64,000 bases of DNA from Nevskiaceae bacterium (GCA_024234075.1 JACKOV010000002.1:372001-436000); one strand, 5' to 3'; shown: positions 16,309 through 24,472, counted from the stretch's first letter. Notes: generated by a model from the letters alone, not told the origin. Numbers and translations are program-made.

Positions 16309-16869
16309 ATGAAGCGCACGGCTTTCACCCTCGCGGTGCTCGGATTGGCGATGTCGGGTTCGGTCATGGCGGCGGGGGGGCATTCCCGGCACGACGCCCG
16401 GCACGACGGCACAGCAGCCCGGTCCGTGGCGCCGCGACAGCACGACTCCCGGCCGTCGGCCCGTCGGTCCGGCGATGCGCATTATCGGCTGCACGATGAT
16501 CGCCGCAGCCCGCGCCACCAGGGCTGGCGCGATGCGCGCGGCCGCGAGTGGCACCCGCAGCGCGACGGGTACGAGCGGTATCGCGCGGATCGCTGGCGCC
16601 ACGACAGCGGCCGCTGGTATGCGCGCCAGCGCTTTTCCATCGGCTTGTACGTGCTGCCGCGGGGCTACACCACACGCCATTGGCAGCGCGGCCAGTGGCT
16701 GCCGTCGGGGTATTACTCCACGCGTTCCTGGCAGCTCGGCAACTATTGGCGTTTCGGCCTCTATGACCCGCCATTCGCCGCGCACTGGGTGCGGGTCGGC
16801 AACGATGCCCTGCTGGTCGATCGGCGCTCGGGCGAGATCCTGGAAGTGGTCTATCAGCTGTTCTGGTGA
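16309..16869 (+). CDS. RcnB-family periplasmic protein
   Basis: 186 residues from the ATG at 16309, set by an excellent AGGAGG ribosome-binding site at 16301-16306. The N-terminus (MKRTAFTLAVLGLAMSGSVMAAG) is a Sec signal peptide with cleavage expected after AMA-type small residues near 22. The mature region is rich in His, Arg and Asp (RHDARHDG, HYRLHDDRRSPRHQGWRD). It is followed by the RcnB-type aromatic C-terminal domain: PRGYTTRHWQRGQWLPSGYY, NYWRFGLYDPPFAAHWVRVGNDALLVDRRSGEI. RcnB of E. coli tunes nickel/cobalt homeostasis together with the RcnA exporter. No rcnA is in the window, so metal specificity is unproven. The gene is monocistronic and convergent with bfr. Confidence 0.85.
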   Translation: MKRTAFTLAVLGLAMSGSVMAAGGHSRHDARHDGTAARSVAPRQHDSRPSARRSGDAHYRLHDDRRSPRHQGWRDARGREWHPQRDGYERYRADRWRHDSGRWYARQRFSIGLYVLPRGYTTRHWQRGQWLPSGYYSTRSWQLGNYWRFGLYDPPFAAHWVRVGNDALLVDRRSGEILEVVYQLFW

Positions 16870-16941
16870 GAGTGGGCCGGTCGGTCGCGCGGCAGGCCAG
16901 GCTGCTGGCGTGCCGCGCGACGGCGCCCGACCGAAACCGGC

Positions 16942-17421
16942 TCAGTGCTCGCCGGGCTTCATCTGCGACTGGCAGTAGTTCTGCAGGCCGACGCGGCCGA
17001 GCAGCTCGAGCTGGGTTTCGAGGAAGTCGATGTGCTCTTCCTCGGACGCGAGGATCGAGCGCAGCAGGTCGCGGGTGACGTAGTCACCGAGGCGCTCGCA
17101 GTCGGCGATGCCGGCCTTCAGGTCGGGATGCGCCAGCAGCTCGAGCTTGAGATCGCACTGCAGCACTTCCTCGACCGTTTCGCCGATCATCAGCTTGCCG
17201 AGATCTTGCAGGTTCGGCAGGCCTTCGAGGAACAGGATGCGCTCGATCACGCTGTCGGCGTGCTTCATCTCGTCGACCGATTCCTTGAACTCGTACTGGC
17301 CGAGGTGCTCGAGGCCCCAGTTGCGCAGCATGCGCGAGTGCAGGAAATACTGGTTGATCGCCGTGAGTTCGTTCTTCAGCACCTTGTTCAGGTGCGAGAC
17401 GATTTTCGGGTCGCCTTTCAT
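16942..17421 (-). CDS. bfr: Bacterioferritin
   Basis: 159 residues, full length for the family. Ferroxidase ligands are in place: E18 and E51 (NELTAINQYF, SVDEMKHAD), H54, the E94 region (LKLELLAHPD) and the EEEHIDFLETQ helix. Met52 in DEMKH is the expected axial haem ligand at the dimer interface. It stores iron as a 24-mer with haem b. It lies 48 bp downstream of bfd on the same strand, the usual pairing for iron storage and release. Confidence 0.96.
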   Translation of the reverse strand: MKGDPKIVSHLNKVLKNELTAINQYFLHSRMLRNWGLEHLGQYEFKESVDEMKHADSVIERILFLEGLPNLQDLGKLMIGETVEEVLQCDLKLELLAHPDLKAGIADCERLGDYVTRDLLRSILASEEEHIDFLETQLELLGRVGLQNYCQSQMKPGEH

Positions 17422-17469
17422 CGCTGCATCCTCGGTCGGGTGAAACGATGAATTATAGGGCAGCCGGTC

Positions 17470-17661
17470 TCAGGCGAGCTCGGCAGTTTCGCAGCGGCTG
17501 GGGCAGGATTCGTCGACGATTGCCCGGGCGGTAGGTTCGCAGGCCCCGCAGCAGGTGGCGACACCGGTGTGGGCTTGCAACTGCTCGAACGACTGGACGC
17601 CATCGCGCACCACCTCTTTGAGGTGCCGATCCGTGATGCCGTGGCATAGACAGACGTACAT
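17470..17661 (-). CDS. bfd: Bacterioferritin-associated ferredoxin
   Basis: 63 residues with the four [2Fe-2S] cysteines in the Bfd pattern: C4 and C6 in MYVCLCHGITD, then C38 and C41 in GVATCCGACEPTA (numbered in this protein; C37 is adjacent). Bfd reduces the haem of bacterioferritin to release stored iron. It is upstream of bfr and probably co-transcribed with it. The region in front of it holds an AT-rich dyad that may be an iron-responsive operator. Confidence 0.94.
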   Translation of the reverse strand: MYVCLCHGITDRHLKEVVRDGVQSFEQLQAHTGVATCCGACEPTARAIVDESCPSRCETAELA

Positions 17662-17696
17662 GGCGGACAGCCGGTGGGGTGACGTTGGGCTGATCC

Positions 17697-17735
17697 TAAA
17701 TACGAATTACTCGTAATAGCAATAGGGGAAAGCCA
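17697..17735 (-). promoter_or_regulatory. AT-rich dyad in the bfd-bfr promoter region
   Basis: In otherwise GC-rich DNA, 36-56 bp before the bfd start, ATTAC (17706-17710) and GTAAT (17713-17717) form a perfect dyad around a 2-bp centre, flanked by more A/T. The low G+C and position suggest the bfd-bfr promoter/operator. Fur or IscR are natural candidates because the genes concern iron, but the match to the Fur 7-1-7 consensus is only partial. The rest of the 367-bp gap up to mdh shows no coding content. Confidence 0.4.
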
Positions 17736-17987
17736 GATTTTTTCCACTTGACCGTGATCGTGACCACTGTTTTGCAGTCGGTGCCGACGGAGCGCCGACA
17801 GCCGCCGACTTAACGCGGCGATGCGCAGCTGGCGAAGCCCGCGGATCGGGCACCGGGCATCACGGCCGGTACGACCCGCACAACCCGAACCCGGCGCGGG
17901 ACGCTGCGCTAAACGCGCCGCGGAAATGTGCCGGTGATTCGAATGAAACCCGACTTGCCGCCGTAGCGGCGGTGGTGCTTGCAAGGC

Positions 17988-18019
17988 GGGTGGCGGAACC
18001 GTTGGCCGATCCGCCACCC
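17988..18019 (-). terminator. Hairpin downstream of mdh
   Basis: GGGTGGCGGA (17988-17997) and TCCGCCACCC (18010-18019) make a perfect 10-bp stem with a 12-base loop, starting 9 bp after the mdh stop. Position and strength suit a transcription stop for mdh, but there is no U-run, so it may rather be a stabilising or factor-assisted 3' structure. Confidence 0.55.
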
Positions 18020-18028
18020 CGTACAGTC

Positions 18029-19009
18029 TCAGCCGAGCAGATCCTTGACGCCGTCGCGCTCCTCGAGCAGCTCCTTGTGGGTCGCGCTCATGCGCGCGCG
18101 GCTGAAGTCGTCGATCGCCAGGCCCTGAACGATCTCGTACTTGCCGCCCTTGATCGTGACCGGGTAGCTGTAGATCACGCCTTCTGGAATGCCGTAGCTG
18201 CCGTCAGAGGGGACGCCCATGGACAGCCAGTCGCCGGCCGGTGAGCCGGCGAACCAGTCGCGCACGTGGTCGATCGCCGCGGAGGCCGCCGAGGCCGCCG
18301 ACGAGGCACCGCGTGCCTTGATGATCGCGGCGCCGCGCTGCTGCACGGTCGGGATGAAATCCTTTTCGATCCAGGGCTGGTCGACCAGCGATTTTGCCGG
18401 CTGGCCTTTCACCGTCGCGTGGTTGATGTCGGGATACTGGGTGGCCGAATGGTTACCCCAGATGGTCATCTTCTTGATGTCGTTGATGTGCGCGCCGGTC
18501 TTCTCGGCCAGCTGCGACAGCGCGCGGTTGTGATCAAGCCGCGTCATGGCGGTGAAGCTCTGCGGCTTCAGCGAGGGTGCGTTCTTCATCGCGATCAGCG
18601 CATTGGTGTTCGCGGGGTTGCCGACCACCAGCACGCGCACGTCGCGGCTGGCGACGTCGTTCAGGGCCTTGCCCTGAGCGGAGAAGATTTGCGCGTTGGC
18701 GAGCAGAAGGTCCTTGCGCTCCATGCCGGGGCCGCGCGGACGGGCGCCGACCAGCAGGGCGGCATGGCAGTCCTTGAATGCGACGCGCGCATCGTCGGTG
18801 GCGACGACCTTGTTGAGCGTCGGGAACGCGCAGTCGTTCAGCTCCATCACCACGCCTTGCAGGCCGGGCAGCGCCGGCGTGATCTCGAGCAGGTGCAGGT
18901 TGACCGGCTGGTCGGCACCGAGCAGCGCGCCGGAGGCGATACGGAAGGCAAGGGCGTAACCGATCTGCCCGGCGGCACCGGTGATCGCGACGTTCATGGC
19001 TGGCTTCAT
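18029..19009 (-). CDS. mdh: Malate dehydrogenase
   Basis: 326 residues from the ATG at 19009 (MKPAMNVAITGAAGQ); the frame continues to a TTG at 19018, and an internal ATG at 18997 is also possible. NAD-binding GAAGQIGYAL at the N-terminus, substrate-binding arginines in GARPRGPGMERKDLL, GNPANTNALIAM and TRLDHNR, and the catalytic histidine in IWGNHSATQYPD identify the long (about 327-residue) Burkholderia/Xanthomonas-type malate dehydrogenase rather than the 312-residue E. coli type. It interconverts malate and oxaloacetate in the TCA cycle. An Ala/Ser-rich stretch (ASSAASAASAAIDH) replaces the more usual residues in the helix after ARG, a mild local oddity. It is monocistronic. Confidence 0.95.
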   Translation of the reverse strand: MKPAMNVAITGAAGQIGYALAFRIASGALLGADQPVNLHLLEITPALPGLQGVVMELNDCAFPTLNKVVATDDARVAFKDCHAALLVGARPRGPGMERKDLLLANAQIFSAQGKALNDVASRDVRVLVVGNPANTNALIAMKNAPSLKPQSFTAMTRLDHNRALSQLAEKTGAHINDIKKMTIWGNHSATQYPDINHATVKGQPAKSLVDQPWIEKDFIPTVQQRGAAIIKARGASSAASAASAAIDHVRDWFAGSPAGDWLSMGVPSDGSYGIPEGVIYSYPVTIKGGKYEIVQGLAIDDFSRARMSATHKELLEERDGVKDLLG

Positions 19010-19117
19010 CTGGGGCAACTCCGCGAAGAAAGGCGCGCAATTCTAGTCGATGGGCCGGTGCCTTGGCAGTCGCCGCTGCACCAGTCCACGGTGTCGCGGA
19101 CCGGTGGCAAGTGGCGG

Positions 19118-19825
19118 TCAGTGCGGTGCCGCCGGCTCGCGCAGCGCCTCGAGTGCGGCCGGTAGCGGGTGTTCGGGAAAGCGACGACGGAACGCGGCCA
19201 GCTGTTCGCGGGCGGCGTCGAGCTCCCCGGTCTGCTGCAGGCGCTCGATCCTGGCCAGCCACGCGGCCGGTTCGGACGGCGCGGCGAGGGCGTCGTCCGC
19301 TGCCATAGCGGCCACGGCGGATTCCGTGGCGGCCGCTGACTGCGGCATGGCGGCGCGCGCAGCAGCGGTCTCTGGCAAGTCGGTCAACGGCGGTGGTGGC
19401 GCTACGGCGGGCGATGGCGATCGGGCCGGGCTGGGTTCCCGGGCGGGTGCCGGCGCGAGTTCCGCCGCCACCTTTGATTCGAGCGCGGGTTCGGCCGCGG
19501 TCATGGCATCGCCGGCGGCCGGTGGCGGCGGGTTGCGCGCCGGGTCGAGCTGTACGACCAGCACGAACGACAGCAGTACCGTCGCCGCCAGCGCGAAGGG
19601 CAAGGTCCAGCGCCGGCCGCGGTAGTGTCGTCCGGTCGGGACGGGCACCGTGGGTACCGTCGGCGAGATCGATTCATGCAGCGCGGCGCGGGCGCGTGCC
19701 AGCACGATCCGATCGAGCTCCGGTGACGGTTCCGCGGCATCGGCGACGTCGAAGCGCGGCACGAATCTGCGGCGGGCCCGCAGTACGGCCTCGAACTCGT
19801 CGCTGGAATCGTGCGGCTGGGTCAT
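19118..19825 (-). CDS. Membrane-anchored anti-sigma-like protein
   Basis: 235 residues with an acidic/basic cytoplasmic N-terminus (about residues 1-72), one transmembrane helix (TLPFALAATVLLSFVLVVQL, about 74-93), a long Pro/Ala/Glu-rich periplasmic stretch and a C-terminal helical, TPR-like end (WLARIERLQQTGELDAAREQLAAFRRRFPEHP). It has no recognisable zinc-binding anti-sigma (ZAS) motif. Its ATG overlaps the stop of the upstream ECF sigma gene, the usual place for the cognate anti-sigma factor, so the role is inferred from context and topology. Confidence 0.65.
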   Translation of the reverse strand: MTQPHDSSDEFEAVLRARRRFVPRFDVADAAEPSPELDRIVLARARAALHESISPTVPTVPVPTGRHYRGRRWTLPFALAATVLLSFVLVVQLDPARNPPPPAAGDAMTAAEPALESKVAAELAPAPAREPSPARSPSPAVAPPPPLTDLPETAAARAAMPQSAAATESAVAAMAADDALAAPSEPAAWLARIERLQQTGELDAAREQLAAFRRRFPEHPLPAALEALREPAAPH

Positions 19826-20442
19826 GGTGTCCTGGCCAGCGCTGCGGGTGAGATATCGGTCATGGCGATGCGCAGCTTCGCGACGGCGTAGCGCAGCCGG
19901 CTCTTGGCGGTTTCGGTGCCGACACCGGTCACGCTTGCGATGTCTTCCAGCGACAAGCCCGTTTCCTCGTAGAGCAAGAACACGTCGCGCTGTTCGTGGG
20001 GCAGCGCATCCAGTGCGGCGCGGATCCGCATGGCGACCTCCTGCTGCTCCGCCCGTTTCTCAGGCTGGGCGAATTCGGGCGCTGCGACGGCGTCGACACC
20101 CCATTCGCCGGCAGAGGGCTCGCCGTCGTTCGTCGCGGTCGTCGCCAGACTCGAGACATTCACCGGCCGTATGCGGCTACGGCGGCAGTGGTCGATGAAC
20201 AGGTTGTGGGCCAACGTGAAGAGGAAGGTCTGGAATCGGGCGCGCGGCTGGTAGCGCTCACGGGCGGCGATCAGTCGGCCCCAAGTGTCCTGGAACAGGT
20301 CGTCGGTGAGGGCGCGGTCGCGGGTGTGCCGCAGCAGGTAGCGATACAGCGGGCCTTTGTGGCGAGCATAGAGAGTGTCGAAGGCGTGCAGGTCGCCGGC
20401 GATCCAGGCCTGCATCAATGCTGCGTCGTCCTCGCTCGCCAT
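19822..20442 (-). CDS. ECF-family RNA polymerase sigma factor
   Basis: 206 residues from the ATG at 20442; the frame is open to 20601 but the added residues are unlike any sigma factor. Region 2 (DLHAFDTLYARHKGPLYRYLLRHT, DDLFQDTWGRLIAARERY, FLFTLAHNLFIDHCRRSR) and region 4 (ALPHEQRDVFLLYEETGLSLEDIASVTGVGTETAKSRLRYAVAKLR) are clear. It is translationally coupled to the membrane protein downstream, its likely anti-sigma factor. The signal and target genes are unknown. The intergenic region upstream (20443-20749) is AT-rich and shared with the divergent GntR-ABC operon. Confidence 0.93.
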   Translation of the reverse strand: MASEDDAALMQAWIAGDLHAFDTLYARHKGPLYRYLLRHTRDRALTDDLFQDTWGRLIAARERYQPRARFQTFLFTLAHNLFIDHCRRSRIRPVNVSSLATTATNDGEPSAGEWGVDAVAAPEFAQPEKRAEQQEVAMRIRAALDALPHEQRDVFLLYEETGLSLEDIASVTGVGTETAKSRLRYAVAKLRIAMTDISPAALARTP

Positions 20443-20749
20443 GCGCCCGACTTTACGCCCGCTGCCGCGGCCTGCAACCGGTTCGCGGCGTAGTGGAGGG
20501 GTTGCGGAACGCGGCGCCGGCGATTCGGGGGTGGCATCGAAAAACGGGCTCGACACGATCAGCATTTCCGTTGAACGACGCGATATCAATCCCTGGGTCA
20601 AACTAAATTCTCTTTATTATCAAAGAGTTAAAAAATGCTTCAGATTTGTCTTGCTACTTGTCTAGTGTTGTAGTTATATATAACACCATAGACGGTACGG
20701 AACGCAGCTCGCGGGACGGCCGAATGACGCGACATAGAGAGGACGCACG
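20443..20749. promoter_or_regulatory. AT-rich divergent control region with palindrome and hairpin
   Basis: 307 bp without coding content, notably AT-rich at 20600-20690. CTCTTT (20610-20615) and AAAGAG (20622-20627) form a 6-bp hairpin next to an A-run. GTTATATATAAC (20673-20684) is a perfect 12-bp palindrome inside a wider GTGTT-N12-AACAC dyad. TTGCTA (20651-20656) and TTATAT (20674-20679) are 17 bp apart and could be -35/-10 boxes, which would place the palindrome on the promoter of the small membrane protein-GntR-ABC operon. This suits autorepression by the GntR/YtrA protein (inference). Confidence 0.5.
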
Positions 20750-20965
20750 ATGAACACGGGACATGTGATGGCGGTGACGAGCAAGGCTGCGGTGCTGGTT
20801 GCGGCGGCGGTGGCCGCGCTGGTGCTGACTTGGGGGGCGAGCTGGAGCTTCGTCGATTCCACGCGCGTGGTTCACTGGATCACTGCCGCGGATGCCGCCG
20901 CGGCCGCTGCGACCGTTGATACGTCGACGGTCGTCGGGGCCCAGCAGGCTGGGCTGCTAAAGTAG
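20750..20965 (+). CDS. Small single-pass membrane protein, first gene of the GntR-ABC operon
   Basis: 71 residues with a GAGAGGA ribosome-binding site before the ATG. A short N-terminus (MNTGHVMAVTSK) precedes one long hydrophobic helix (AAVLVAAAVAALVLTWGASW), then a polar segment with an Ala run (DAAAAAATVD). No family is recognised. It lies 60 bp upstream of the GntR regulator and downstream of the palindromic operator, so it is probably the leading gene of that operon. It could be a regulatory or accessory peptide of the ABC transporter, or an envelope-stress peptide. The hydrophobic design and strong ribosome-binding site support a real gene. Confidence 0.6.
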   Translation: MNTGHVMAVTSKAAVLVAAAVAALVLTWGASWSFVDSTRVVHWITAADAAAAAATVDTSTVVGAQQAGLLK

Positions 20966-21025
20966 TGGAGTAGCTGGCCAGACCGGACCGGCCTGGATTC
21001 AGAACGGCTGGAGGTTGCCCCGACA

Positions 21026-21481
21026 ATGGATCCGCAGTGGGACGAAGGTTCGCCGATCTACCGGCAGCTGCGGGATCGAGTGGTGGCGATGATTCTGGAG
21101 GGCGTCCTTCAGGATGGCGATCCGCTGCCTTCGGTGCGCAGCGTCGCCGCCGAATTCCGCCTGAACCCGCTGACGGTACTCAAAGGCTACCAGCAGCTGG
21201 TCGACGAGGATTTGGTGGAAAAGCGCCGCGGCCGGGGCATGTTCGTCAATGCCGGCGCCCGCCGGGCCTTGATGAAGGACGAAACGCAGCGCTTCCTCGA
21301 GGAAGAATGGCCGAAGGTACGCGCGACGATCGGCCGCCTCGGCCTGTCGCTCGAGGACCTGCTGGAGATTCCGCTGCAGCGCCGGGTCGCGCGGACCACT
21401 GCCGCGCCAGGCGATGGCGGCAGCGAGGTGGCTACGACGCCGCGCCGCGAACCGGGCCAGGAGGGAGGGGAGCAGCGATGA
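21026..21481 (+). CDS. GntR-family (YtrA-type) transcriptional regulator
   Basis: 151 residues. The winged-helix domain SPIYRQLRDRVVAMILEGVLQDGDPLPSVRSVAAEFRLNPLTVLKGYQQL is the standard GntR reader head. The short C-terminal part (about 70 residues, helical, KDETQRFLEEEWPKVRATIGRLGL) lacks a ligand-binding FadR/HutC domain, as in the YtrA subfamily, which typically represses its own ABC transporter operon. The stop overlaps the ABC ATPase start (ATGA). The perfect palindrome at 20673-20684 is the obvious operator candidate. Confidence 0.92.
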   Translation: MDPQWDEGSPIYRQLRDRVVAMILEGVLQDGDPLPSVRSVAAEFRLNPLTVLKGYQQLVDEDLVEKRRGRGMFVNAGARRALMKDETQRFLEEEWPKVRATIGRLGLSLEDLLEIPLQRRVARTTAAPGDGGSEVATTPRREPGQEGGEQR

Positions 21482-22341
21482 CGACAGCGGTGATCGAAGC
21501 CCGCGGCCTGTCCAAGACCTACCGAAGTGGACACCGGGCGCTCGACTCGATCGATTTGCGGGTCGAGCCGGGCCGGATCGTCGGACTGATCGGCCCCAAT
21601 GGCGCGGGGAAGACCACCGCCTTGAAGGCGATTCTCGGCCTGACACCGGTCACCGGTGAGCTGCAGGTCCTGGGGCGCGATCCGCGGCACGAGCGCGATG
21701 CCCTGATGCGTGAGGTCTGCTTCATCGCGGACGTCGCCGTGCTGCCGAAATGGCTGCGGGTCGTCAATGCGCTCGATTTCGTGCAGGGCGTGCATCCGCA
21801 CTTTGATCGCCGGCGAGCCGAGAGTTTCCTGCGGACGACCGACGTTCCGCTGCGCAGCCGCGTACGCGAGCTGTCGCGCGGCATGGTGACGCAGCTGCAT
21901 CTCGCGCTGGTGTTGGCGATCGACGCGAAGCTGCTGGTGCTGGACGAGCCGACCCTGGGTCTCGATCTGTTGTACCGCCGCACCTTCTACGACACCTTGC
22001 TCAACGACTATTTCGACAAGGACCGCACCATCGTGATCACGACGCATCAGGTCGAGGAGGTCGAGAACCTGCTGACCGATGTCGTGTTCATCAATCGCGG
22101 GCGGGTGGTGCTGGATGCGCCGGTCGAGTCGCTGGCCGAACGCTACGTGCAGCTGATCGCGACGCCCGAGCGGGCCGCCGCGGCACGCGCGCTCAAACCC
22201 TTTCACGAACGCGAGGTGTTCGGCCGTATTGCGCTGACGTTCGAAGGCCGCGACGTCGCGGAACTGGCCGCCTACGGCGAGACACGCACGCCGTCGATCG
22301 CCGATCTCTTCATCGCCCGGATGCAGGGGATGTCGTCATGA
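21478..22341 (+). CDS. ABC transporter ATP-binding protein (GntR operon)
   Basis: 287 residues from the ATG at 21478. Walker A GLIGPNGAGKTTALKAIL, a degenerate signature (RELSRGMVTQLHLALVLA in place of LSGGQ), Walker B LLVLDEPTLGLDLLYRR and the H-loop IVITTHQVEEVENL are visible. The C-terminal 80 residues form a regulatory extension. The signature variant and architecture resemble ATPases of bacteriocin- or antibiotic-type ABC-2 exporters in YtrA operons (YtrB-like). It pairs with the permease that starts four bases before its end. The substrate is not predictable. Confidence 0.92.
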   Translation: MTTAVIEARGLSKTYRSGHRALDSIDLRVEPGRIVGLIGPNGAGKTTALKAILGLTPVTGELQVLGRDPRHERDALMREVCFIADVAVLPKWLRVVNALDFVQGVHPHFDRRRAESFLRTTDVPLRSRVRELSRGMVTQLHLALVLAIDAKLLVLDEPTLGLDLLYRRTFYDTLLNDYFDKDRTIVITTHQVEEVENLLTDVVFINRGRVVLDAPVESLAERYVQLIATPERAAAARALKPFHEREVFGRIALTFEGRDVAELAAYGETRTPSIADLFIARMQGMSS

Positions 22342-23258
22342 TGCCGACCCGCGCCTTTCCGACCCTGATACGCCGCGAACTCTGGGAGCATCGCGGCCTG
22401 CTCTGGGCGCCGGTGGTCGTCGCCGTGTTGCTGGTGGCATTGACCCTGGTGTTCGGCGGCCTGCCGCGCGGGTCGGTCCAGATCCAGTTCGACGGCGGAG
22501 CTAACGATTTCATCACCGAGCTGAGCGGCGAACGGCAGCGGATGTACTTCGGCATCGTGGTTGCGGGACTGATGGTGCCGCAGCTCATGGTGGCGATGGT
22601 CGTCACATTCTTCTATCTGCTCGACTCGCTGTACAGCGAGCGCAAGGATCGCAGCATCCTGTTCTGGAAATCACTGCCGGTGTCGGATGCGGCGACCGTT
22701 GGATCCAAGGCGGCCGTCAGTCTGGTGGTTGTGCCGCTGATCGTCTACGGGCTGTCGCTGCTGGTGAGTCTGGTGGTGTTCGCCGTGCTGGCGGTGAAGT
22801 ACTCCGGCACGATGTTTGCGCCGCTGCTCGAGTGGCACACGCTCGACTGGCTGGCCATGCAGGGCGTGCTGCTGCTGAACATCCTGATCGCGGCACTCTG
22901 GTATTCGCCGATCGCCGCGGCGTTGCTGATGATTTCGGCCGCGGCACGCCGTACGCCGGTGCTGTGGGCCGTGGTGCCGCCGCTGGCATTGATCCTCGTG
23001 GAACGCAGCGTCTTCGGCACCGAGCATGTGCTGCGTCTGCTCGGCTACCGCTTCTCGGGCTTTTTCGATGCGATGGGCATGGGCTTCAGCGGTGGCCAGA
23101 GCTCGACCGACCCGTCGCGGTGGCGTATCGAGACTCTCCACGACCAGATAAATGTCGCACCATTGCTGCTGAATATCGATCTCTGGCTCGGCGTCGTCGT
23201 CGCGTTGGTGCTGCTCGCCATCGCCGTGCGGCTGCGCCGCTGGCGCGACGATACCTGA
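22338..23258 (+). CDS. ABC-2 type permease (GntR operon)
   Basis: 306 residues with six hydrophobic segments: LLWAPVVVAVLLVALTLVF, a large loop, GLMVPQLMVAMVVTFFYLL, AAVSLVVVPLIVYGLSLLVSLVVFAVLAV, MQGVLLLNILIAALWYSPIAAALLMI, VPPLALILVE, and LLLNIDLWLGVVVALVLLAIAV at the C-terminus. This is the usual YtrC/D-like permease of a GntR-controlled exporter. SLYSERKDRSILFWKSLPVSD between helices is the conserved coupling segment of this group. It ends 8 bp before the convergent purT. Confidence 0.88.
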   Translation: MMPTRAFPTLIRRELWEHRGLLWAPVVVAVLLVALTLVFGGLPRGSVQIQFDGGANDFITELSGERQRMYFGIVVAGLMVPQLMVAMVVTFFYLLDSLYSERKDRSILFWKSLPVSDAATVGSKAAVSLVVVPLIVYGLSLLVSLVVFAVLAVKYSGTMFAPLLEWHTLDWLAMQGVLLLNILIAALWYSPIAAALLMISAAARRTPVLWAVVPPLALILVERSVFGTEHVLRLLGYRFSGFFDAMGMGFSGGQSSTDPSRWRIETLHDQINVAPLLLNIDLWLGVVVALVLLAIAVRLRRWRDDT

Positions 23259-23266
23259 GTCGCGAA

Positions 23267-24472
23267 TCAGTCGGTGCGCGCGCCGGCGACCAGAGTCTGT
23301 GCCATGTGGCATGCCGTCGCACGGGCCGCTTCGATCGAGTCGGCGCGCGCCAGCGCGACGCCCATGCGGCGCTTGCCGTGTACCTCCGGCTTGCCGAAGA
23401 GACGCAGCGCGGTGTCGGGTGAGGCCAGTGCGCTGTCGATATGCTCGAACCGCAGGTTGGCGGTGTCGGCGGCGATCAGCACGGCGGCTGACGCCGAGGG
23501 GCCTTGCTGGCGGATGACCGGAACCGGCAGCCCGAGGATGGCGCGCACGTGCAGTGCGAACTGCGACAGCTCCTGTGAGATCAGCGTCACCATGCCGGTG
23601 TCGTGCGGTCGCGGCGAGACTTCGCTGAACCAGACCTGGTCGCCTTTTACGAACAGCTCCACGCCGAAGATTCCGCGACCGCCGAGTGCGTCGGTGACCT
23701 GGGTCGCGATGCGGCGTGACTCGGCAAGCGCCGCCGTGCTCATCGGTTGCGGTTGCCAGGACTCGACATAGTCGCCGTCGGCCTGCAGATGCCCGATGGG
23801 CTCGCAGAACGACGTGCCACCGGCGTGCCGGAGGGTCAGCAGCGTGATCTCGTAATCGAACTCGATCAGGCCCTCGACGATCACGGTGCGTGTCGTACCG
23901 GAACCGGCAGTGACCCGGCCACCGGTCTGGGCATACTCCCAGGCCCTGGACAGGTCCCCGGTGCGGCGCACGATGCTCTGGCCTTTGCCGGAGCTCGACA
24001 TCGCGGGCTTGATCACGCAGGGCATGCCGATGGCGGTGACGGCGGCCTGGCAATCTTCGAGCGTGCTCGCGAAACGGTAGGGCGAGGTCGTCAGCCCGAG
24101 CTGCTCGGCCGCGAGGCGGCGGATGCCTTCGCGGTCCATGGTCAGGTGCGCAGCTCTTGCCGTCGGGATCACCGTGCGGCCTTCCCGCTCGAACTCGAGC
24201 AGCTCGGCGGTGGCGATCGCCTCGATTTCCGGGACGATGAAATGCGGCTGCTCGCGCTCGATAACGGTGCGCAGGGCGGCCCGGTCGAGCATGTCGATCA
24301 CGTGGGCACGATGCGCGATCTGCATCGCCGGGGCGTTGGCATAGCGGTCGACGCCGATCACTTCGACACCGAAGCGCTGCGCCTCGATGGCGACCTCCTT
24401 GCCCAGCTCACCACAGCCGAGCAGGAGCAGGCGCGTTGCCGAGGGGGACAAGGGCGTGCCGATGGTCGTCAT
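23267..24472 (-). CDS. purT: Formate-dependent phosphoribosylglycinamide formyltransferase 2
   Basis: 401 residues from the ATG at 24472; upstream extension is rejected because MTTIGTPLSPSATRLLLLGCGELGKE is the classical PurT start. ATP-grasp features include ARAAHLTMDREGIRRLAAEQLGL, MPCVIKPAMSSSGKGQS, VIVEGLIEFDYEITLLT, GVELFVKGDQVWFSEVSPRPHDTGMVT and the C-terminal LFGKPEVHGKRRMGVALA. It makes formyl-GAR from GAR, ATP and formate in purine synthesis. It is monocistronic, divergent from the MCE transporter operon with 58 bp between starts. Confidence 0.96.
   Translation of the reverse strand: MTTIGTPLSPSATRLLLLGCGELGKEVAIEAQRFGVEVIGVDRYANAPAMQIAHRAHVIDMLDRAALRTVIEREQPHFIVPEIEAIATAELLEFEREGRTVIPTARAAHLTMDREGIRRLAAEQLGLTTSPYRFASTLEDCQAAVTAIGMPCVIKPAMSSSGKGQSIVRRTGDLSRAWEYAQTGGRVTAGSGTTRTVIVEGLIEFDYEITLLTLRHAGGTSFCEPIGHLQADGDYVESWQPQPMSTAALAESRRIATQVTDALGGRGIFGVELFVKGDQVWFSEVSPRPHDTGMVTLISQELSQFALHVRAILGLPVPVIRQQGPSASAAVLIAADTANLRFEHIDSALASPDTALRLFGKPEVHGKRRMGVALARADSIEAARATACHMAQTLVAGARTD

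Noticed and set aside
19118..19320. Possible repeat array in the Ala/Pro-rich coding region of the anti-sigma-like gene
   Set aside because: The short repeats are low-complexity codons (GCG/CCG) without regular spacing; no CRISPR-like direct repeats with spacers were found anywhere.
20673..20684. Palindrome as a transcription terminator
   Set aside because: It is AT-rich, lies upstream of the operon at promoter distance and lacks a G+C stem and U-run, so an operator is more likely.
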